Assembly: GCF_012952295.1 (NCBI RefSeq)
Contig: NZ_JABBCH010000004.1
Span: 62,001-126,000 of the forward strand
From: Crystallibacter degradans
GTDB taxonomy: Bacteria; Actinomycetota; Actinomycetes; Actinomycetales; Micrococcaceae
Reading direction: 5' to 3'
Length of the DNA stretch: 64,000 nucleotides
Below, one piece after another: positions 25,930 to 35,102 of this stretch. Both the position numbers and the translations under genes were made by a program. Position 1 is the stretch's first letter; the number at the start of each line of letters is the position of its first letter. A model generated the notes under the pieces. That model was given only the letters and a program-made list of their open reading frames with translations, did not search any database and was not told where the DNA came from.

Positions 25930-26778
25930 TCAGGGCTGCTCCGCCATCGTGATGACCACAGTTCCCGTTTCCGACCCGGCCGCGAGCCACTCGCCGTCGG
26001 CACGCTGCCAGCTCAGACCGGCGAAGGACACCGAGTTGATATTGAGTTCCTTGGCTGACGCCACTGCCCATTGGGCCACCGCCCAGCCGGTCTTGTCGCC
26101 TGCCTGCACGCGTAGGGTTCCGTTCTCGACGGCAGTTTCCAACCCAGGGTGCGAGACCTCCAGGGCAGCTTCGACTTCGGCAGGATCGCCGGCCGACTCG
26201 GCTTCCTTGAGCACGCAGTTCAAGGCGGCGGGGGAGTGGCCGGTCAGTGCTGAGGCGAAGGCCTTGCCCTCGCCTTCGTGGTCTGCATAGGCGTCGGGGT
26301 AGGCGCTGCGCTGAACCTGCTGCGCAGCCTCGGTAACCGGCAGGCTTTCGTAGTCGGGAATGTCTTCCAGCACCGAGTAAAACCGATTGGTCGCATAGAC
26401 CGGATCCATGACCTGCTCCTCGGTGCCCCAACCCTGTGTGGGCCGTTGCTGGAACAGTCCGCGCGAATCCGGCCCGGCGTCGTCTCCATGCCCGATATTG
26501 CGCAGCTTCGACTCCTGGATTGCCGTCGCCAGTGCGATCGATGCAGCGCGGGCAGGCAGCCCGCGCTGCATGGAAATTCCGGCGATGAGGGCCGCATTGG
26601 CAGCCTGGTCCGGAGCCAGTTCAAAGGTCTCCGGACCCACCACAGCCGTGCAGCGCTCCCGGACGAGCATCTGGGAACGGTCGATGGAGGTGGCGGCCAG
26701 CCAGAGGCCGCCGACTACCAGGGCTAGCAGCACCAGCAGCACGAGAACGCTGCGACGGCGCCGCCGTGAACGGGCCAT
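25930..26778 (-). CDS. Exported lysozyme-like (lytic transglycosylase-type) protein
   Basis: A 282-residue protein. An arginine-rich start MARSRRRRR precedes a membrane segment (VLVLLVLLALVVGGLWLA, residues 11-28). The following domain has ARAASIALATAIQESKLRNI with the candidate catalytic Glu, then DSRGLFQQRPTQGWGTEEQ, as in actinobacterial lysozyme-superfamily proteins. Peptidoglycan cleavage is inferred. It starts 18 bases after dapD on the same strand, so a precursor-synthesis gene and a putative wall enzyme may share an mRNA. Confidence 0.75.
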   Translation of the reverse strand: MARSRRRRRSVLVLLVLLALVVGGLWLAATSIDRSQMLVRERCTAVVGPETFELAPDQAANAALIAGISMQRGLPARAASIALATAIQESKLRNIGHGDDAGPDSRGLFQQRPTQGWGTEEQVMDPVYATNRFYSVLEDIPDYESLPVTEAAQQVQRSAYPDAYADHEGEGKAFASALTGHSPAALNCVLKEAESAGDPAEVEAALEVSHPGLETAVENGTLRVQAGDKTGWAVAQWAVASAKELNINSVSFAGLSWQRADGEWLAAGSETGTVVITMAEQP

Positions 26779-26796
26779 TGTGGTTACACGTACCTT

Positions 26797-27765
26797 CTAG
26801 TTGGCGTGCAGGGCGGCGTTGAGCTCAACCGTCTGGCCCTTGCGGGGCAGGACTTCAACGACGCCGGAGATGGAGTTGCGGCGGAAGAGCAGGTTCGATA
26901 CGCCTGACAGCTCCACTGCCTTAATCTGTCGGGCTTCGCCGTCGGCCGACAGCAGATTGACCCGGGTGCCGGCGGTCACGTAGAGACCGGCCTCGACGAC
27001 GCAGTCGTCACCGATGCTGATGCCGACGCCGGAATTGGCACCGAGCAGGACGCGTTCGCCGATGCTGATGCGTTCCTTACCGCCGCCTGAGAGGGTACCC
27101 ATGATTGAGGCGCCGCCGCCCACATCGGAGCCGTCCGCGACGATGACGCCGGCGGAGATCCGGCCCTCGACCATGGAGGTGCCGAGCGTGCCGGCGTTGA
27201 AGTTGACGAAGCCCTCGTGCATGACGGTGGTGCCTGCGGCCAGATGTGCGCCGAGCCGCACGCGGTCCGCATCGGCAACGCGGACACCGGTGGGCAGGAC
27301 ATAATCGACCATGCGCGGGAACTTGTCCACGCCGTAGACGGTGACTGCGCCGCGGCGGCGCAACCGCAGACGCGTTGCTTCGAAGTTCTCCGCGGAGCAA
27401 GGACCGAAGTTGGTCCAGACGACATTGGCCAGCAGGCCGAAGATGCCGTCCATGTTCAGCGAGTTGGGGGTGACAAGACGGTGCGAGAGCAGGTGCAGCC
27501 GCAGATAGGCATCGGCCGTGTCTGCCGGGGCGGCGTCAAGGTCAATGCTCCGGCTGACCAGCTCAAGTCGGGTGCCACGCTCGGCATCCTCGCCCTGTTC
27601 TGCGAAGGACTTCAGCTCGGTATCGGTCTCAGCAGCGGCGGGAGCCTGCCCGAGGCCGGGAGCCGGGTACCAGACATCCAGAACAATGCCGTTGGAGGCG
27701 ACGGTGGCAAGGCCGGTGCCGTAGGCGGTGCGGGAGACTGTTGCAGCGGTGTTGTTCTCAGGCAT
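26797..27765 (-). CDS. dapD: Tetrahydrodipicolinate N-succinyltransferase DapD
   Basis: Acyltransferase of the left-handed beta-helix type that succinylates tetrahydrodipicolinate in DAP/lysine synthesis. The 322-residue actinobacterial form starts with an N-terminal domain ([20 protein letters not shown]). Hexapeptide-repeat coils follow ([60 protein letters not shown]). It is divergent from dapE across 53 bases. Confidence 0.94.
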   Translation of the reverse strand: MPENNTAATVSRTAYGTGLATVASNGIVLDVWYPAPGLGQAPAAAETDTELKSFAEQGEDAERGTRLELVSRSIDLDAAPADTADAYLRLHLLSHRLVTPNSLNMDGIFGLLANVVWTNFGPCSAENFEATRLRLRRRGAVTVYGVDKFPRMVDYVLPTGVRVADADRVRLGAHLAAGTTVMHEGFVNFNAGTLGTSMVEGRISAGVIVADGSDVGGGASIMGTLSGGGKERISIGERVLLGANSGVGISIGDDCVVEAGLYVTAGTRVNLLSADGEARQIKAVELSGVSNLLFRRNSISGVVEVLPRKGQTVELNAALHAN

Positions 27766-27772
27766 GCACTCA

Positions 27773-27778
27773 AGTCTA
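27773..27778 (-). promoter_or_regulatory. dapD leaderless -10 hexamer candidate
   Basis: TAGACT on the minus strand lies 7 nt before the dapD ATG. It shares the 53-bp divergent region with the dapE promoter. Confidence 0.5.
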
Positions 27779-27806
27779 CCGACGGGAACTGGCCCCCTGA
27801 CACCGT

Positions 27807-27812
27807 TACGCT
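27807..27812 (+). promoter_or_regulatory. dapE leaderless -10 hexamer candidate
   Basis: TACGCT ends exactly 6 nt before the GTG start of dapE. The apparent Shine-Dalgarno (GGGGA) is too close to the GTG to be used. Confidence 0.5.
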
Positions 27813-27818
27813 AGGGGA

Positions 27819-28910
27819 GTGACTGCTTTCACCACTGCCCTGGATCTGACCTCCGATGTTGCCGACCTCACGGCAGCGCTTATTGATATTAACAGTGTCT
27901 CCGGAAACGAGCGGGAACTGGCCGATGCCGTAGAAGCGGCGCTGCGGGAACTGCCGCACCTTCAGGTCACACGCGACGGCGATGCCATTGTTGCCCGGAC
28001 CGATCTGGGCCGCGACGAGCGCGTCATCCTGGCCGGCCACTTGGACACTGTCCCGCTGCCGTTGACGGCCGGATCCCGCGGAACGGTCCCGTCCAGCTGG
28101 GACGGTGAGGTCCTCTATGGCCGCGGCACCACGGACATGAAGGGCGGCGTCGCTGTCCAGCTGGCACTGGCCGCCCGCCTGGTCGATCCGGCCCGGGATG
28201 TCACCTATGTTTTTTATGACCATGAAGAAGTTGAAGCTTCGCTCAGCGGATTGGGCCGGTTGGTCGATCACTATCCGGAGTTGCTGCAGGGGGATTTCGC
28301 CATCCTGCTGGAGCCGACGGACGGCACGGTGGAGGGCGGCTGTAACGGTACCAGCCGGTTCGAAGTGACCACTGTGGGCAAGGCAGCCCATTCGGCCCGC
28401 GCCTGGATGGGGCAGAACGCCATTCATGCGGCGGCGGAGATCCTGACCCGGCTGCGGGATCATGAGCCTGCCACGGTCACGGTGGACGGCCTCGAGTACC
28501 GGGAGAGCTTGAATGCGGTGAAGATCCACGGCGGCACGGCTGGAAACGTCATTCCGGACAGCACTGTCGTTGAAATCAACTACCGCTTCGCCCCGGATAA
28601 GACCCCGGACGATGCCGAGGCCTACGTCCGGAACCTGCTGGACGGCTTCGCAGTTGTCCGCACCGATGCCGCAGCTGGCGCCCGCCCAGGTCTGAACCAT
28701 CCGGCCGCCGCGGATTTTGTTGCGGCTGTCGGCGCGGAGCCGAAGCCTAAATACGGCTGGACCGACGTGGCCCGTTTCAGCGCGCTGGGTATTCCTGCCG
28801 TTAATTTCGGTCCCGGGGATGCGCTCCTTGCCCACACAGACAATGAGCATGTTCCGGCCGAAGCCATCCGCGAATGCTTCCGGGCCTTGGACAGGTGGCT
28901 CTCGAGTTAG
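27819..28910 (+). CDS. dapE: Succinyl-diaminopimelate desuccinylase DapE
   Basis: Zinc-dependent M20 peptidase-family hydrolase that releases L,L-DAP from its succinyl derivative. The metal ligands are visible: AGHLDTVPL, GRGTTDMKGGVAV, YDHEEVEAS and LEPTDGTVEGG, with the C-terminal His in DNEHVPAEAI. The dimerisation domain begins near CNGTSRFEVTTVGKAAHSAR. Its 363 residues match actinobacterial DapE. The GTG start follows a TACGCT hexamer. Confidence 0.95.
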   Translation: MTAFTTALDLTSDVADLTAALIDINSVSGNERELADAVEAALRELPHLQVTRDGDAIVARTDLGRDERVILAGHLDTVPLPLTAGSRGTVPSSWDGEVLYGRGTTDMKGGVAVQLALAARLVDPARDVTYVFYDHEEVEASLSGLGRLVDHYPELLQGDFAILLEPTDGTVEGGCNGTSRFEVTTVGKAAHSARAWMGQNAIHAAAEILTRLRDHEPATVTVDGLEYRESLNAVKIHGGTAGNVIPDSTVVEINYRFAPDKTPDDAEAYVRNLLDGFAVVRTDAAAGARPGLNHPAAADFVAAVGAEPKPKYGWTDVARFSALGIPAVNFGPGDALLAHTDNEHVPAEAIRECFRALDRWLSS

Positions 28911-28925
28911 CCTGAAGGTTAAAAG

Positions 28926-28966
28926 ACCCGGGGTTCCCGGCAGCCATGCTGCCGGGAACCCCGGGT
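28926..28966. terminator. Bidirectional terminator between dapE and gluD
   Basis: A perfect 18-bp stem, ACCCGGGGTTCCCGGCAG (28926-28943) with CTGCCGGGAACCCCGGGT (28949-28966), has a 5-nt loop. It serves both convergent genes. Confidence 0.9.
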
Positions 28967-28982
28967 GGTTAAGGAGCTGTTG

Positions 28983-29846
28983 TCAGACTTTGGCTACCAG
29001 TGTTGGCGCGCTGGCGGGCCGGGTCTTTCCGGAGGTGCGGCTGCTGAGCAGCCCGGAGAGTTTCTGGGCCACCCACGAAAGTGCAAAGTTGATGATGATG
29101 AACAGTACGGCGGCCACGGTCAGCGCCTGGAGGATGGGGCCGGCCGAGCCGTAGATCTGCATGGCCCGCAGCAGTTCGGAGTAGGTGATGATGGAGCCGA
29201 GCGCGGAGTCCTTCAGGATGACCACGAACTGGCTGATCAGCGAGGGCAGCATGGCTACCAGCGCCTGCGGCAGCTCGATGCTCCGCAGTGACTGTCCGCG
29301 CGTCATGCCGATGGCCATGCCCGCCTCGCGCTGGCCCTTGGGCAGCCCGTAGACGCCGGAGCGCACCAGTTCGGCGATCACTGAACCGTTGTACAGCGTC
29401 AGCGCTAACACGACGGCGAAGAACGGAGTATCCGCCGGTTCTACGATTTGGAGCCGGCCAAGCAGCAGCCAGAAGAAGATCATCATCAGCAGAACAGGGA
29501 CTGCCCGAAAGAATTCGACGATGATGCCGCAGATCCAGCGGACCGCACGGTTTGCTGCGAGCCGCCCGACGCCGAAGAGCAGGCCGAACAGCACGGACGT
29601 GACAATGGCCGCGGCCGCTGCCTTGAAGGTGTTCATCAGCCCGGGAAGAATGGTGAACTGCCACACATCTGCAGTCAGGAACGGTGTCCACAGTTCCGAC
29701 TCAAGCTGGCCTTGGTCATTCAGCCCTTTGAGCACGAAGGCTGCGGCACCGAGGAAAAGGATGATGCCCAGCACATTGGTGGCCAGGATGCGCCGTTGGG
29801 CCTTCGGACCGGGCGCATCGAAGAGGACGCTTTGCTGGATTTTCAT
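28983..29846 (-). CDS. gluD: Glutamate ABC transporter permease GluD
   Basis: A 287-residue permease of the polar amino-acid (HisMQ) family. Membrane helices are followed by the EAA loop GMAIGMTRGQSLRSIELPQA and the motif VVILKDSALGSIITYSELLR. The ATG at 29846 overlaps the gluC stop (ATGA). It is the last gene of a four-gene importer, gluABCD, as in Corynebacterium glutamicum. The longer open frame extending to 30467 runs through gluC out of frame and is not used. Confidence 0.92.
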   Translation of the reverse strand: MKIQQSVLFDAPGPKAQRRILATNVLGIILFLGAAAFVLKGLNDQGQLESELWTPFLTADVWQFTILPGLMNTFKAAAAAIVTSVLFGLLFGVGRLAANRAVRWICGIIVEFFRAVPVLLMMIFFWLLLGRLQIVEPADTPFFAVVLALTLYNGSVIAELVRSGVYGLPKGQREAGMAIGMTRGQSLRSIELPQALVAMLPSLISQFVVILKDSALGSIITYSELLRAMQIYGSAGPILQALTVAAVLFIIINFALSWVAQKLSGLLSSRTSGKTRPASAPTLVAKV

Positions 29847-30538
29847 CGTGCCACCGCCAGTTTGTTGGAGAGCCAGGTTGTCACGAGGCCGATGGGTATG
29901 ACGATGATGACGAAGCCAAGTGCGAAGGTGGCGAAGATGGCCATGATGACGTCCGGCCGGAACTCGATCATGGTCTTCATCAGACCGGCTGCTTCGGGTA
30001 CCGACGCCACCGTTGCAACGGTGGTGTTCTTCGTCAACGCAATCAACGTGTTGCCCAGCGGGGCAACGGCCCCACGGAAGGCTTGGGGCAGGATCACCAG
30101 GCGTGCTGCCGGCAGGAAACTCAGGCCGATGGCGCGGGCCGCCTCGGCCTGGCCCAGGGGCACGGTGTTGACGCCGCTTCGGATGGATTCGCAGACGAAT
30201 GCGGCGTGGTAGACCGACAGGCCGACGATGGCCCACAGGAAGAAATTGAAGTTGAAGTCGCTGGAGAGGTTCAACTGGAGCTGGAAGATGGCCACCAGGA
30301 TGCAGAAGACCATGATGATGGTCAGCGGAGTGTTCCGGAAAATGTTGACGTACGCAGTGCCGGCCCAGCGGAAGCTCGGCACCGGCGAAATCCGCATCAG
30401 CGCCAGGACGGTACCGAGTACCAGCGAGCACAGGGCGGACCAGAACGTGAGTTGGATATTGACCCACAGCGCCCCGACGACGTTATAGGTCTCCAACGCC
30501 GTCAGATAGCTCTGGAAATACTCTGTCAAACTGTCCAT
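29843..30538 (-). CDS. gluC: Glutamate ABC transporter permease GluC
   Basis: A 231-residue HisMQ-type permease. The family start ALWVNIQLTFWSALCSLVLG, the conserved VNIFRNTPLTIIMVFCILVA, and the EAA loop AARAIGLSFLPAARLVILPQ are present, with GNTLIALTKNTTVATVASVP as the substrate-path segment. It lies 70 bases downstream of gluB and overlaps gluD by 4 bases. Confidence 0.93.
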   Translation of the reverse strand: MDSLTEYFQSYLTALETYNVVGALWVNIQLTFWSALCSLVLGTVLALMRISPVPSFRWAGTAYVNIFRNTPLTIIMVFCILVAIFQLQLNLSSDFNFNFFLWAIVGLSVYHAAFVCESIRSGVNTVPLGQAEAARAIGLSFLPAARLVILPQAFRGAVAPLGNTLIALTKNTTVATVASVPEAAGLMKTMIEFRPDVIMAIFATFALGFVIIVIPIGLVTTWLSNKLAVAR

Positions 30539-30607
30539 CCCCTCTCATGGGAGTGACTTTGGGTGACTGTGGGGCAGGCCGGATAGCCTGCCTCACAGAA
30601 TGTGCAA

Positions 30608-31456
30608 TTATGCGCAGGAATCGCCCGGCGTCGGCGGGTTCAGCTCCTCGTTGAACTTGTAGTCGACGCCTTCGGTGTTGGCTGCGAGAGCTTCCTCCCA
30701 GGCGCCCTCTTCCACCATCTTGTTGATCGCTGCGTTAATGTCGGCACAAAGATCCGTGCCCTTGGGCAGGCCGACGCCGTAGCGCTCTTCGGAGAACGGG
30801 TTGCCGACAACCTTGAACTGCCCGGCGAAGTTCTCCTGGGCAGCCAGACCGGCCAGGATGATGTCGTCGGTGGTCACGGCGTCGATCTGGCCGCTTTGCA
30901 TAGCGGTCACGCATTCCGCGTAGCCCGGGCGTTCGAGGAGGTTCACTTCCTCGGCATGCTCCTCCTTGATGCGCTGTGCCGAAGTGGAGCCGGTGACGGA
31001 GCACAGGTTCTTGCCGTTGAGGTCATCCGGACCCTGGATCTCGGTGTCTTCGGCGCGAACCAGCAGGTCCTGGCCGGCGACGAAGTACGGCCCGGCGAAG
31101 TCCACGGTTTCCTTGCGCTCATCCGTAATGGAGTAGGTCGCGAAGATCATGTCGACCTGGCCGTTGGCCAGCATGTTCTCGCGGTTGGCCGAAGGAGACT
31201 CGACGAACTCGATCTGGTCCTCGGTGTAGCCCAGTTCGTTGGCAACGTACTTAGCAACGTCCACGTCGAAACCGGTGAACTCGTTGCCGTCTTTGAAACC
31301 CAGGCCCGGCTGGTCGTACTTGATTCCGACGCGGAGGGTTTCGCCTTCTCCGCTGCCGGCAGTTTCGCCCCCGTTGCCGCCGTCGCCGCCACAGGCGGAC
31401 AGTGTCAGTGCGGCAATGGCACCCATTGCCGCCATTGCAAAGCGGGTCTTGCGCAT
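30608..31456 (-). CDS. gluB: Glutamate-binding lipoprotein GluB
   Basis: Periplasmic-type solute-binding protein (family 3) anchored by lipid. The signal peptide MRKTRFAMAAMGAIAALTL has its lipobox LSAC at residues 19-22. The SBP3 signature GFDVDVAKYVANELGY is near residue 65, and the mature domain includes DLLVRAEDTEIQGPDDLNGK. At 282 residues it is normal for the family. It lies between gluA and gluC, which supports glutamate rather than another amino acid. Confidence 0.93.
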   Translation of the reverse strand: MRKTRFAMAAMGAIAALTLSACGGDGGNGGETAGSGEGETLRVGIKYDQPGLGFKDGNEFTGFDVDVAKYVANELGYTEDQIEFVESPSANRENMLANGQVDMIFATYSITDERKETVDFAGPYFVAGQDLLVRAEDTEIQGPDDLNGKNLCSVTGSTSAQRIKEEHAEEVNLLERPGYAECVTAMQSGQIDAVTTDDIILAGLAAQENFAGQFKVVGNPFSEERYGVGLPKGTDLCADINAAINKMVEEGAWEEALAANTEGVDYKFNEELNPPTPGDSCA

Positions 31457-31505
31457 GTTTTCTCCTTGCTAGTGATTACTTCGGATAAAATTTCCGGTCG
31501 GGAGG

Positions 31506-32321
31506 TCAGTGGTTGAGGATCTTGCCCAGGAAGTCTTTGGCCCGGTCGCTCTTGGGGTTGGTGAAGAATTCTTCCGGCGTGGCCTGTTCAACGATCTGGC
31601 CGTCAGCCATGAAGATCACCCGGTCCGCCGCCTTGCGCGCGAAGCCCATTTCGTGGGTCACCACGATCATGGTCATGCCTTCCTTGGCGAGCTGGACCAT
31701 GGTGTCCAGCACTTCGTTGATCATTTCCGGGTCCAGCGCGGACGTCGGCTCGTCGAACAGCATGACCTTGGGCTTCATCGCCAGGGCGCGGGCAATTGCC
31801 ACGCGCTGCTGCTGGCCGCCGGAGAGCTGAGCCGGCAGCTTGTCCGCCTGATTAGCCACACCGACGCGCTTAAGCAGGCTCATCGCCAGTTCCTTGGCCG
31901 CGCCGTTCTTCATCTTCTTGACCTTCAGCGGCCCAAGCGTGACGTTTTCCACGATGGACTTGTGCGCGAACAGGTTGAAGGACTGGAAGACCATGCCGAC
32001 GTCGGCGCGCAGATTGGCCAGTTCCTTGCCTTCGGCAGGAAGCTTCTTGCCGTCAATCAGGATCTCGCCGTCGTCGATCGTTTCCAAGCGGTTGATGGCC
32101 CGGCACAGCGTGGACTTGCCCGAACCCGAGGGACCAATAACGACGACGACTTCGCCTTTGGTGACTTCAAGATTGATGTTTTGCAGCACGTGCAGCGGAC
32201 CGAAGTGCTTGTTGACGTCCTTGAGCAGGACCAGAGGTTGGTTTGAGCGCGGAGAACTGCCTGCAGCCGCACTGCTGGAAGCCATCGGCGTCGATTCACT
32301 GTGTTGGGCGTCACGGGTCAT
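31506..32321 (-). CDS. gluA: Glutamate ABC transporter ATP-binding protein GluA
   Basis: ATPase of the polar amino-acid importer family. Walker [11 protein letters not shown]-loop [16 protein letters not shown], signature LSGGQQQR and Walker [15 protein letters not shown] are intact. The C-terminus [18 protein letters not shown] is typical. A variable N-terminal extension of about 27 residues precedes the ATPase fold, so a second ATG at 32285 is possible. A TAGATT hexamer 6 nt before the first ATG and an inverted repeat support the 32321 start. Confidence 0.93.
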   Translation of the reverse strand: MTRDAQHSESTPMASSSAAAGSSPRSNQPLVLLKDVNKHFGPLHVLQNINLEVTKGEVVVVIGPSGSGKSTLCRAINRLETIDDGEILIDGKKLPAEGKELANLRADVGMVFQSFNLFAHKSIVENVTLGPLKVKKMKNGAAKELAMSLLKRVGVANQADKLPAQLSGGQQQRVAIARALAMKPKVMLFDEPTSALDPEMINEVLDTMVQLAKEGMTMIVVTHEMGFARKAADRVIFMADGQIVEQATPEEFFTNPKSDRAKDFLGKILNH

Positions 32322-32326
32322 GAGTT

Positions 32327-32344
32327 GAATCTAGCGAAAGATTC
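32327..32344 (-). promoter_or_regulatory. gluABCD promoter with overlapping inverted repeat
   Basis: GAATCT (32327-32332), a 6-bp spacer and AGATTC (32339-32344) form an 18-bp palindrome. On the minus strand its proximal arm includes TAGATT, positioned 6 nt before the gluA ATG. A protein bound here would cover the -10 element. The N6-spaced layout recalls AmtR-type nitrogen operators, but the half-site differs. Confidence 0.5.
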
Positions 32345-32465
32345 CCACGAAGCGATGCATTTAGGGGAATGAATGGCCGAATCGTGATTGAAGTTTAATG
32401 TGGCCGGTTCGGCTATCGGTTGGATAAACGTCGCTAAAACCGCTTCGCGGCGCGGGTTTGGTAGG

Positions 32466-32471
32466 TAGCCT
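32466..32471 (+). promoter_or_regulatory. Leaderless -10 hexamer candidate for the LOG gene
   Basis: TAGCCT ends 6 nt before the ATG at 32478. Confidence 0.4.
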
Positions 32472-32477
32472 TGGGGA

Positions 32478-33287
32478 ATGAGTAACCACCAGCATGAAAT
32501 TCCGCTGCCGTCCGAGATCGCGGCACGGATGCCTTCGCGGCATAAGGGGTCCGTGGAGTTGCGCCGTTCCCAAGCGAATATTCCGCAGGCCGACCAGTAC
32601 CTGCTGGATACGCGGGATAAAGCGGATTTCACCCACACCGACCCGTGGCGGGTGCTCCGGATCCAGAGTGAGTTTGTGGAAGGTTTCGGCACCCTCGCGG
32701 AGCTGGGGCCTGCGGTCAGTGTTTTCGGGTCGGCCCGCACGCGTCCCGGAACCAAGCACTACGACATCGCCGAACAGATCGGACGACGGCTGGTGGAGAA
32801 GAGTTTCGCTGTCATCACCGGGGGCGGTCCTGGTTCGATGGAAGCGGCGAACAAGGGTGCCAGTGAAGCCGGCGGGCTGTCCGTGGGACTGGGGATAGAG
32901 CTGCCCTTCGAGCAGGGCCTGAACGACTGGGTGGATCTGGGGATCAACTTCCGGTACTTCTTCGCGCGCAAGACCATGTTCGTCAAGTACGCGCAGGGCT
33001 TCATCGTGTTGCCCGGGGGTCTCGGCACCATGGATGAGTTGTTCGAAGCCATGGTGCTGGTGCAGACGCAGAAGGTTACGTCGTTTCCCATTGTGCTGGT
33101 GGGGAGTGCTTTCTGGAATCCGCTGATGGAATGGGTCCGCGGCACCTTGCTGGGAGAAGGCATGATCGCGGAAGTCGACCTGGATCTGGTGCGCGTAGTG
33201 GATACCGCTGAGGATGCGGTTGACGGGATCCTGGCGGGGCTCTTGCAGAGCCGCGGCCGCCCCTCGGGCAGCATCGTGGACGTGTAA
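32478..33287 (+). CDS. LOG-family (TIGR00730) nucleotide-binding protein
   Basis: Lonely-Guy family Rossmann protein, related to cytokinin riboside phosphoribohydrolases. The FGSARTRPGTKHYD segment, GGGPGSMEAANKGASEAGG and the signature PGGLGTMDELFEAMVLVQTQ are intact. At 269 residues with an N-terminal extension of about 80 residues it corresponds to the larger actinobacterial form (Rv1205 neighbourhood). Hydrolysis of nucleoside 5'-monophosphates is probable; the physiological role is unclear. Confidence 0.9.
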   Translation: MSNHQHEIPLPSEIAARMPSRHKGSVELRRSQANIPQADQYLLDTRDKADFTHTDPWRVLRIQSEFVEGFGTLAELGPAVSVFGSARTRPGTKHYDIAEQIGRRLVEKSFAVITGGGPGSMEAANKGASEAGGLSVGLGIELPFEQGLNDWVDLGINFRYFFARKTMFVKYAQGFIVLPGGLGTMDELFEAMVLVQTQKVTSFPIVLVGSAFWNPLMEWVRGTLLGEGMIAEVDLDLVRVVDTAEDAVDGILAGLLQSRGRPSGSIVDV

Positions 33288-33317
33288 GGCGATGGCCGCA
33301 TCTGGCACGATGGTCCC

Positions 33318-33692
33318 GTGAGTCTGTTCCTGGTCTTCCTCGCCATAGCCACCGCAGGTGCCGTGGCCCTGGTCGCCTCCGGACGGGTCAGCCGGCGCGC
33401 GAAGACAGCGGCCGGCCAAGGCTGGGAACGAGGAGAAGTTCCGGCGCTGGACGGTCTGAGTGAATCCGATCCGCGGCTGCCGGCAGTGCTGTTGCCCGAA
33501 CATCCGGTTGCGTCAGACATCGACCGGCTTCGGTTCTCGGTGGCCTTTCGCGGCTACCGCATGGACCAGGTGGACGAGGTCCTGGACAGGCTGCGACGCG
33601 AGCTGGCTGCGAGGGACGAACTCATCAGCGAACTCAGGAGAGAAAGACACTGGAAGAACGACGACGGAACTCCGCTTCCGCCGGCCTCATGA
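33318..33692 (+). CDS. DivIVA-domain membrane-anchored small protein
   Basis: A 124-residue protein with one N-terminal helix (SLFLVFLAIATAGAVALVAS). A short DivIVA-like motif follows at about residues 72-106 (FSVAFRGYRMDQVDEVLDRL, then RELAARDELISELRRE coiled coil). Such proteins can bind other DivIVA-type polar proteins. It starts at GTG 33318 and overlaps the next gene at ATGA (33689-33692). Confidence 0.8.
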   Translation: MSLFLVFLAIATAGAVALVASGRVSRRAKTAAGQGWERGEVPALDGLSESDPRLPAVLLPEHPVASDIDRLRFSVAFRGYRMDQVDEVLDRLRRELAARDELISELRRERHWKNDDGTPLPPAS

Positions 33693-34921
33693 TTAGTCCG
33701 ACGCGCCAGGGCCGGGCCGGCAGCTTTCTCAGAGACGAACTGGCGTTCTGGAAAGAGCGGGTCGCGGCCTGGCCTTGGTGGGTCCACGTGGTGGTCCTTT
33801 ACGGACTGGCCCGGCTCTACTCGCTGTTTGTTTTCCTCGCGGTCGCGCGCCAACAAGGACCCAGCCCCTGGGGCCGCGGCCATCCCGACTACCTGTCCTT
33901 CATCGGTGTCTGGGACAGCGCCTGGTATGAACAGATCTACCGCGATGGGTATCCTTCCGAGATCCCGCGCGCCGGGGACGGGCAGGCGCAGGAAAATTCG
34001 TGGGCGTTCTACGCGTTGTTTCCGGCAATCATCCGCGGGTTGAATGCTGTCACGAGTCTGGACTGGGAGATCCTGGCCCCTGTTGCCGCAACGCTGGCCG
34101 GTTTCGTGGCGGCAGCGATTATCTATAAGCTGTTCCGGTTGTTTGCCGGGCACGGCACTGCCCTTTGGGCCGTGGTGTTCGTGGCTGTATTTCCGGTATC
34201 GCCGATACTGCAGGTTCCCTATGCCGAATCACTAAACCTTGCGCTGCTGGCGGGCAGCCTGTATCTGGTCATCACGCGGCGTTATCTGTTGGCGGTCCCG
34301 GTGGTCCTGTTGATGTGCCTGTCCCGGCCGACAGGTGTCCCGTTCGCGGCGATGATGGGGGCGTATCTGCTGTGGCGGCTTTGGCGCCGGCAAGAGGACG
34401 AACTTCAGACGCCGGAATTTCTGCGCATCGTAGCGCTGGCGCTCGTCAGTTGCGCCGGCGCGCTCACCTGGCCTGCGCTCGCCTGGGCCATCACGGGCGA
34501 AATGGACGCGTATACGGCAACGGAAACCGCGTGGCGCGGGGATGACCTGGTGCTGTTCATGCCTTGGTTCGATATGGGCAAGGACCTGTTCGGCCCCGTA
34601 GGCGGCGTACTCGCTCCGCTGGTCCTGATGGCAGCGGCAGTGTTGTGCCTGAGCAGCGGGCCGGCGCGGAGAATCGGCATGGAACTGCGGCTATGGTGTG
34701 CCGCCTATGCTGCCTACCTTTTCGCGTTCCTGCATCCACAAACCAGCACGTTCCGCCTGCTGCTGCCGTTGTTCCCTTTTGCCCTCGTAGCCGCGATGGC
34801 CTCGCGCAGCACGGCCTACCGAGTGTGCCTGGGCGTGATGTTCCTCGCCGGACAGATTGTCTGGGTGGCTTGGCTGTGGTCCTGGACGGAACTGCCCGGT
34901 GGAGGAGACTACCCGCCGTAA
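33689..34921 (+). CDS. Polytopic glycosyltransferase, PIG-V/mannosyltransferase-like
   Basis: A 410-residue membrane protein with about ten hydrophobic segments. The periplasmic-loop motif WDSAWYEQIYRDGYP followed by WAFYALFP resembles GPI mannosyltransferase II (PIG-V/Gpi18)-like GT-C enzymes, with the catalytic Asp in the WDS motif. It probably uses a polyprenyl-phosphate sugar donor for wall or lipoglycan decoration. Translational coupling with the DivIVA-like gene suggests a shared function in envelope growth. No specific substrate can be deduced. Confidence 0.75.
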   Translation: MISPTRQGRAGSFLRDELAFWKERVAAWPWWVHVVVLYGLARLYSLFVFLAVARQQGPSPWGRGHPDYLSFIGVWDSAWYEQIYRDGYPSEIPRAGDGQAQENSWAFYALFPAIIRGLNAVTSLDWEILAPVAATLAGFVAAAIIYKLFRLFAGHGTALWAVVFVAVFPVSPILQVPYAESLNLALLAGSLYLVITRRYLLAVPVVLLMCLSRPTGVPFAAMMGAYLLWRLWRRQEDELQTPEFLRIVALALVSCAGALTWPALAWAITGEMDAYTATETAWRGDDLVLFMPWFDMGKDLFGPVGGVLAPLVLMAAAVLCLSSGPARRIGMELRLWCAAYAAYLFAFLHPQTSTFRLLLPLFPFALVAAMASRSTAYRVCLGVMFLAGQIVWVAWLWSWTELPGGGDYPP

Positions 34922-35102
34922 CACCGGCCGTAGCGTTCCGACACGAAGCCTCATACGTGGCGCGGTAATTAGCACCGGCCTGTGATGTACGCGATAATGG
35001 TGAATGGATGACGCACGGCCGACTGCCAAATCTTGCCGTGCTGACATGTTGACGGGCGAACAAGTCACAAACTTGTCCGCCCACGGTGAAAGGGAAAACC
35101 AA

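Noticed and set aside
28983-30467. 494-codon frame running from gluD through gluC
   Set aside because: Only the part after ATG 29846 is GluD-like; the upstream half is gluC read out of frame.
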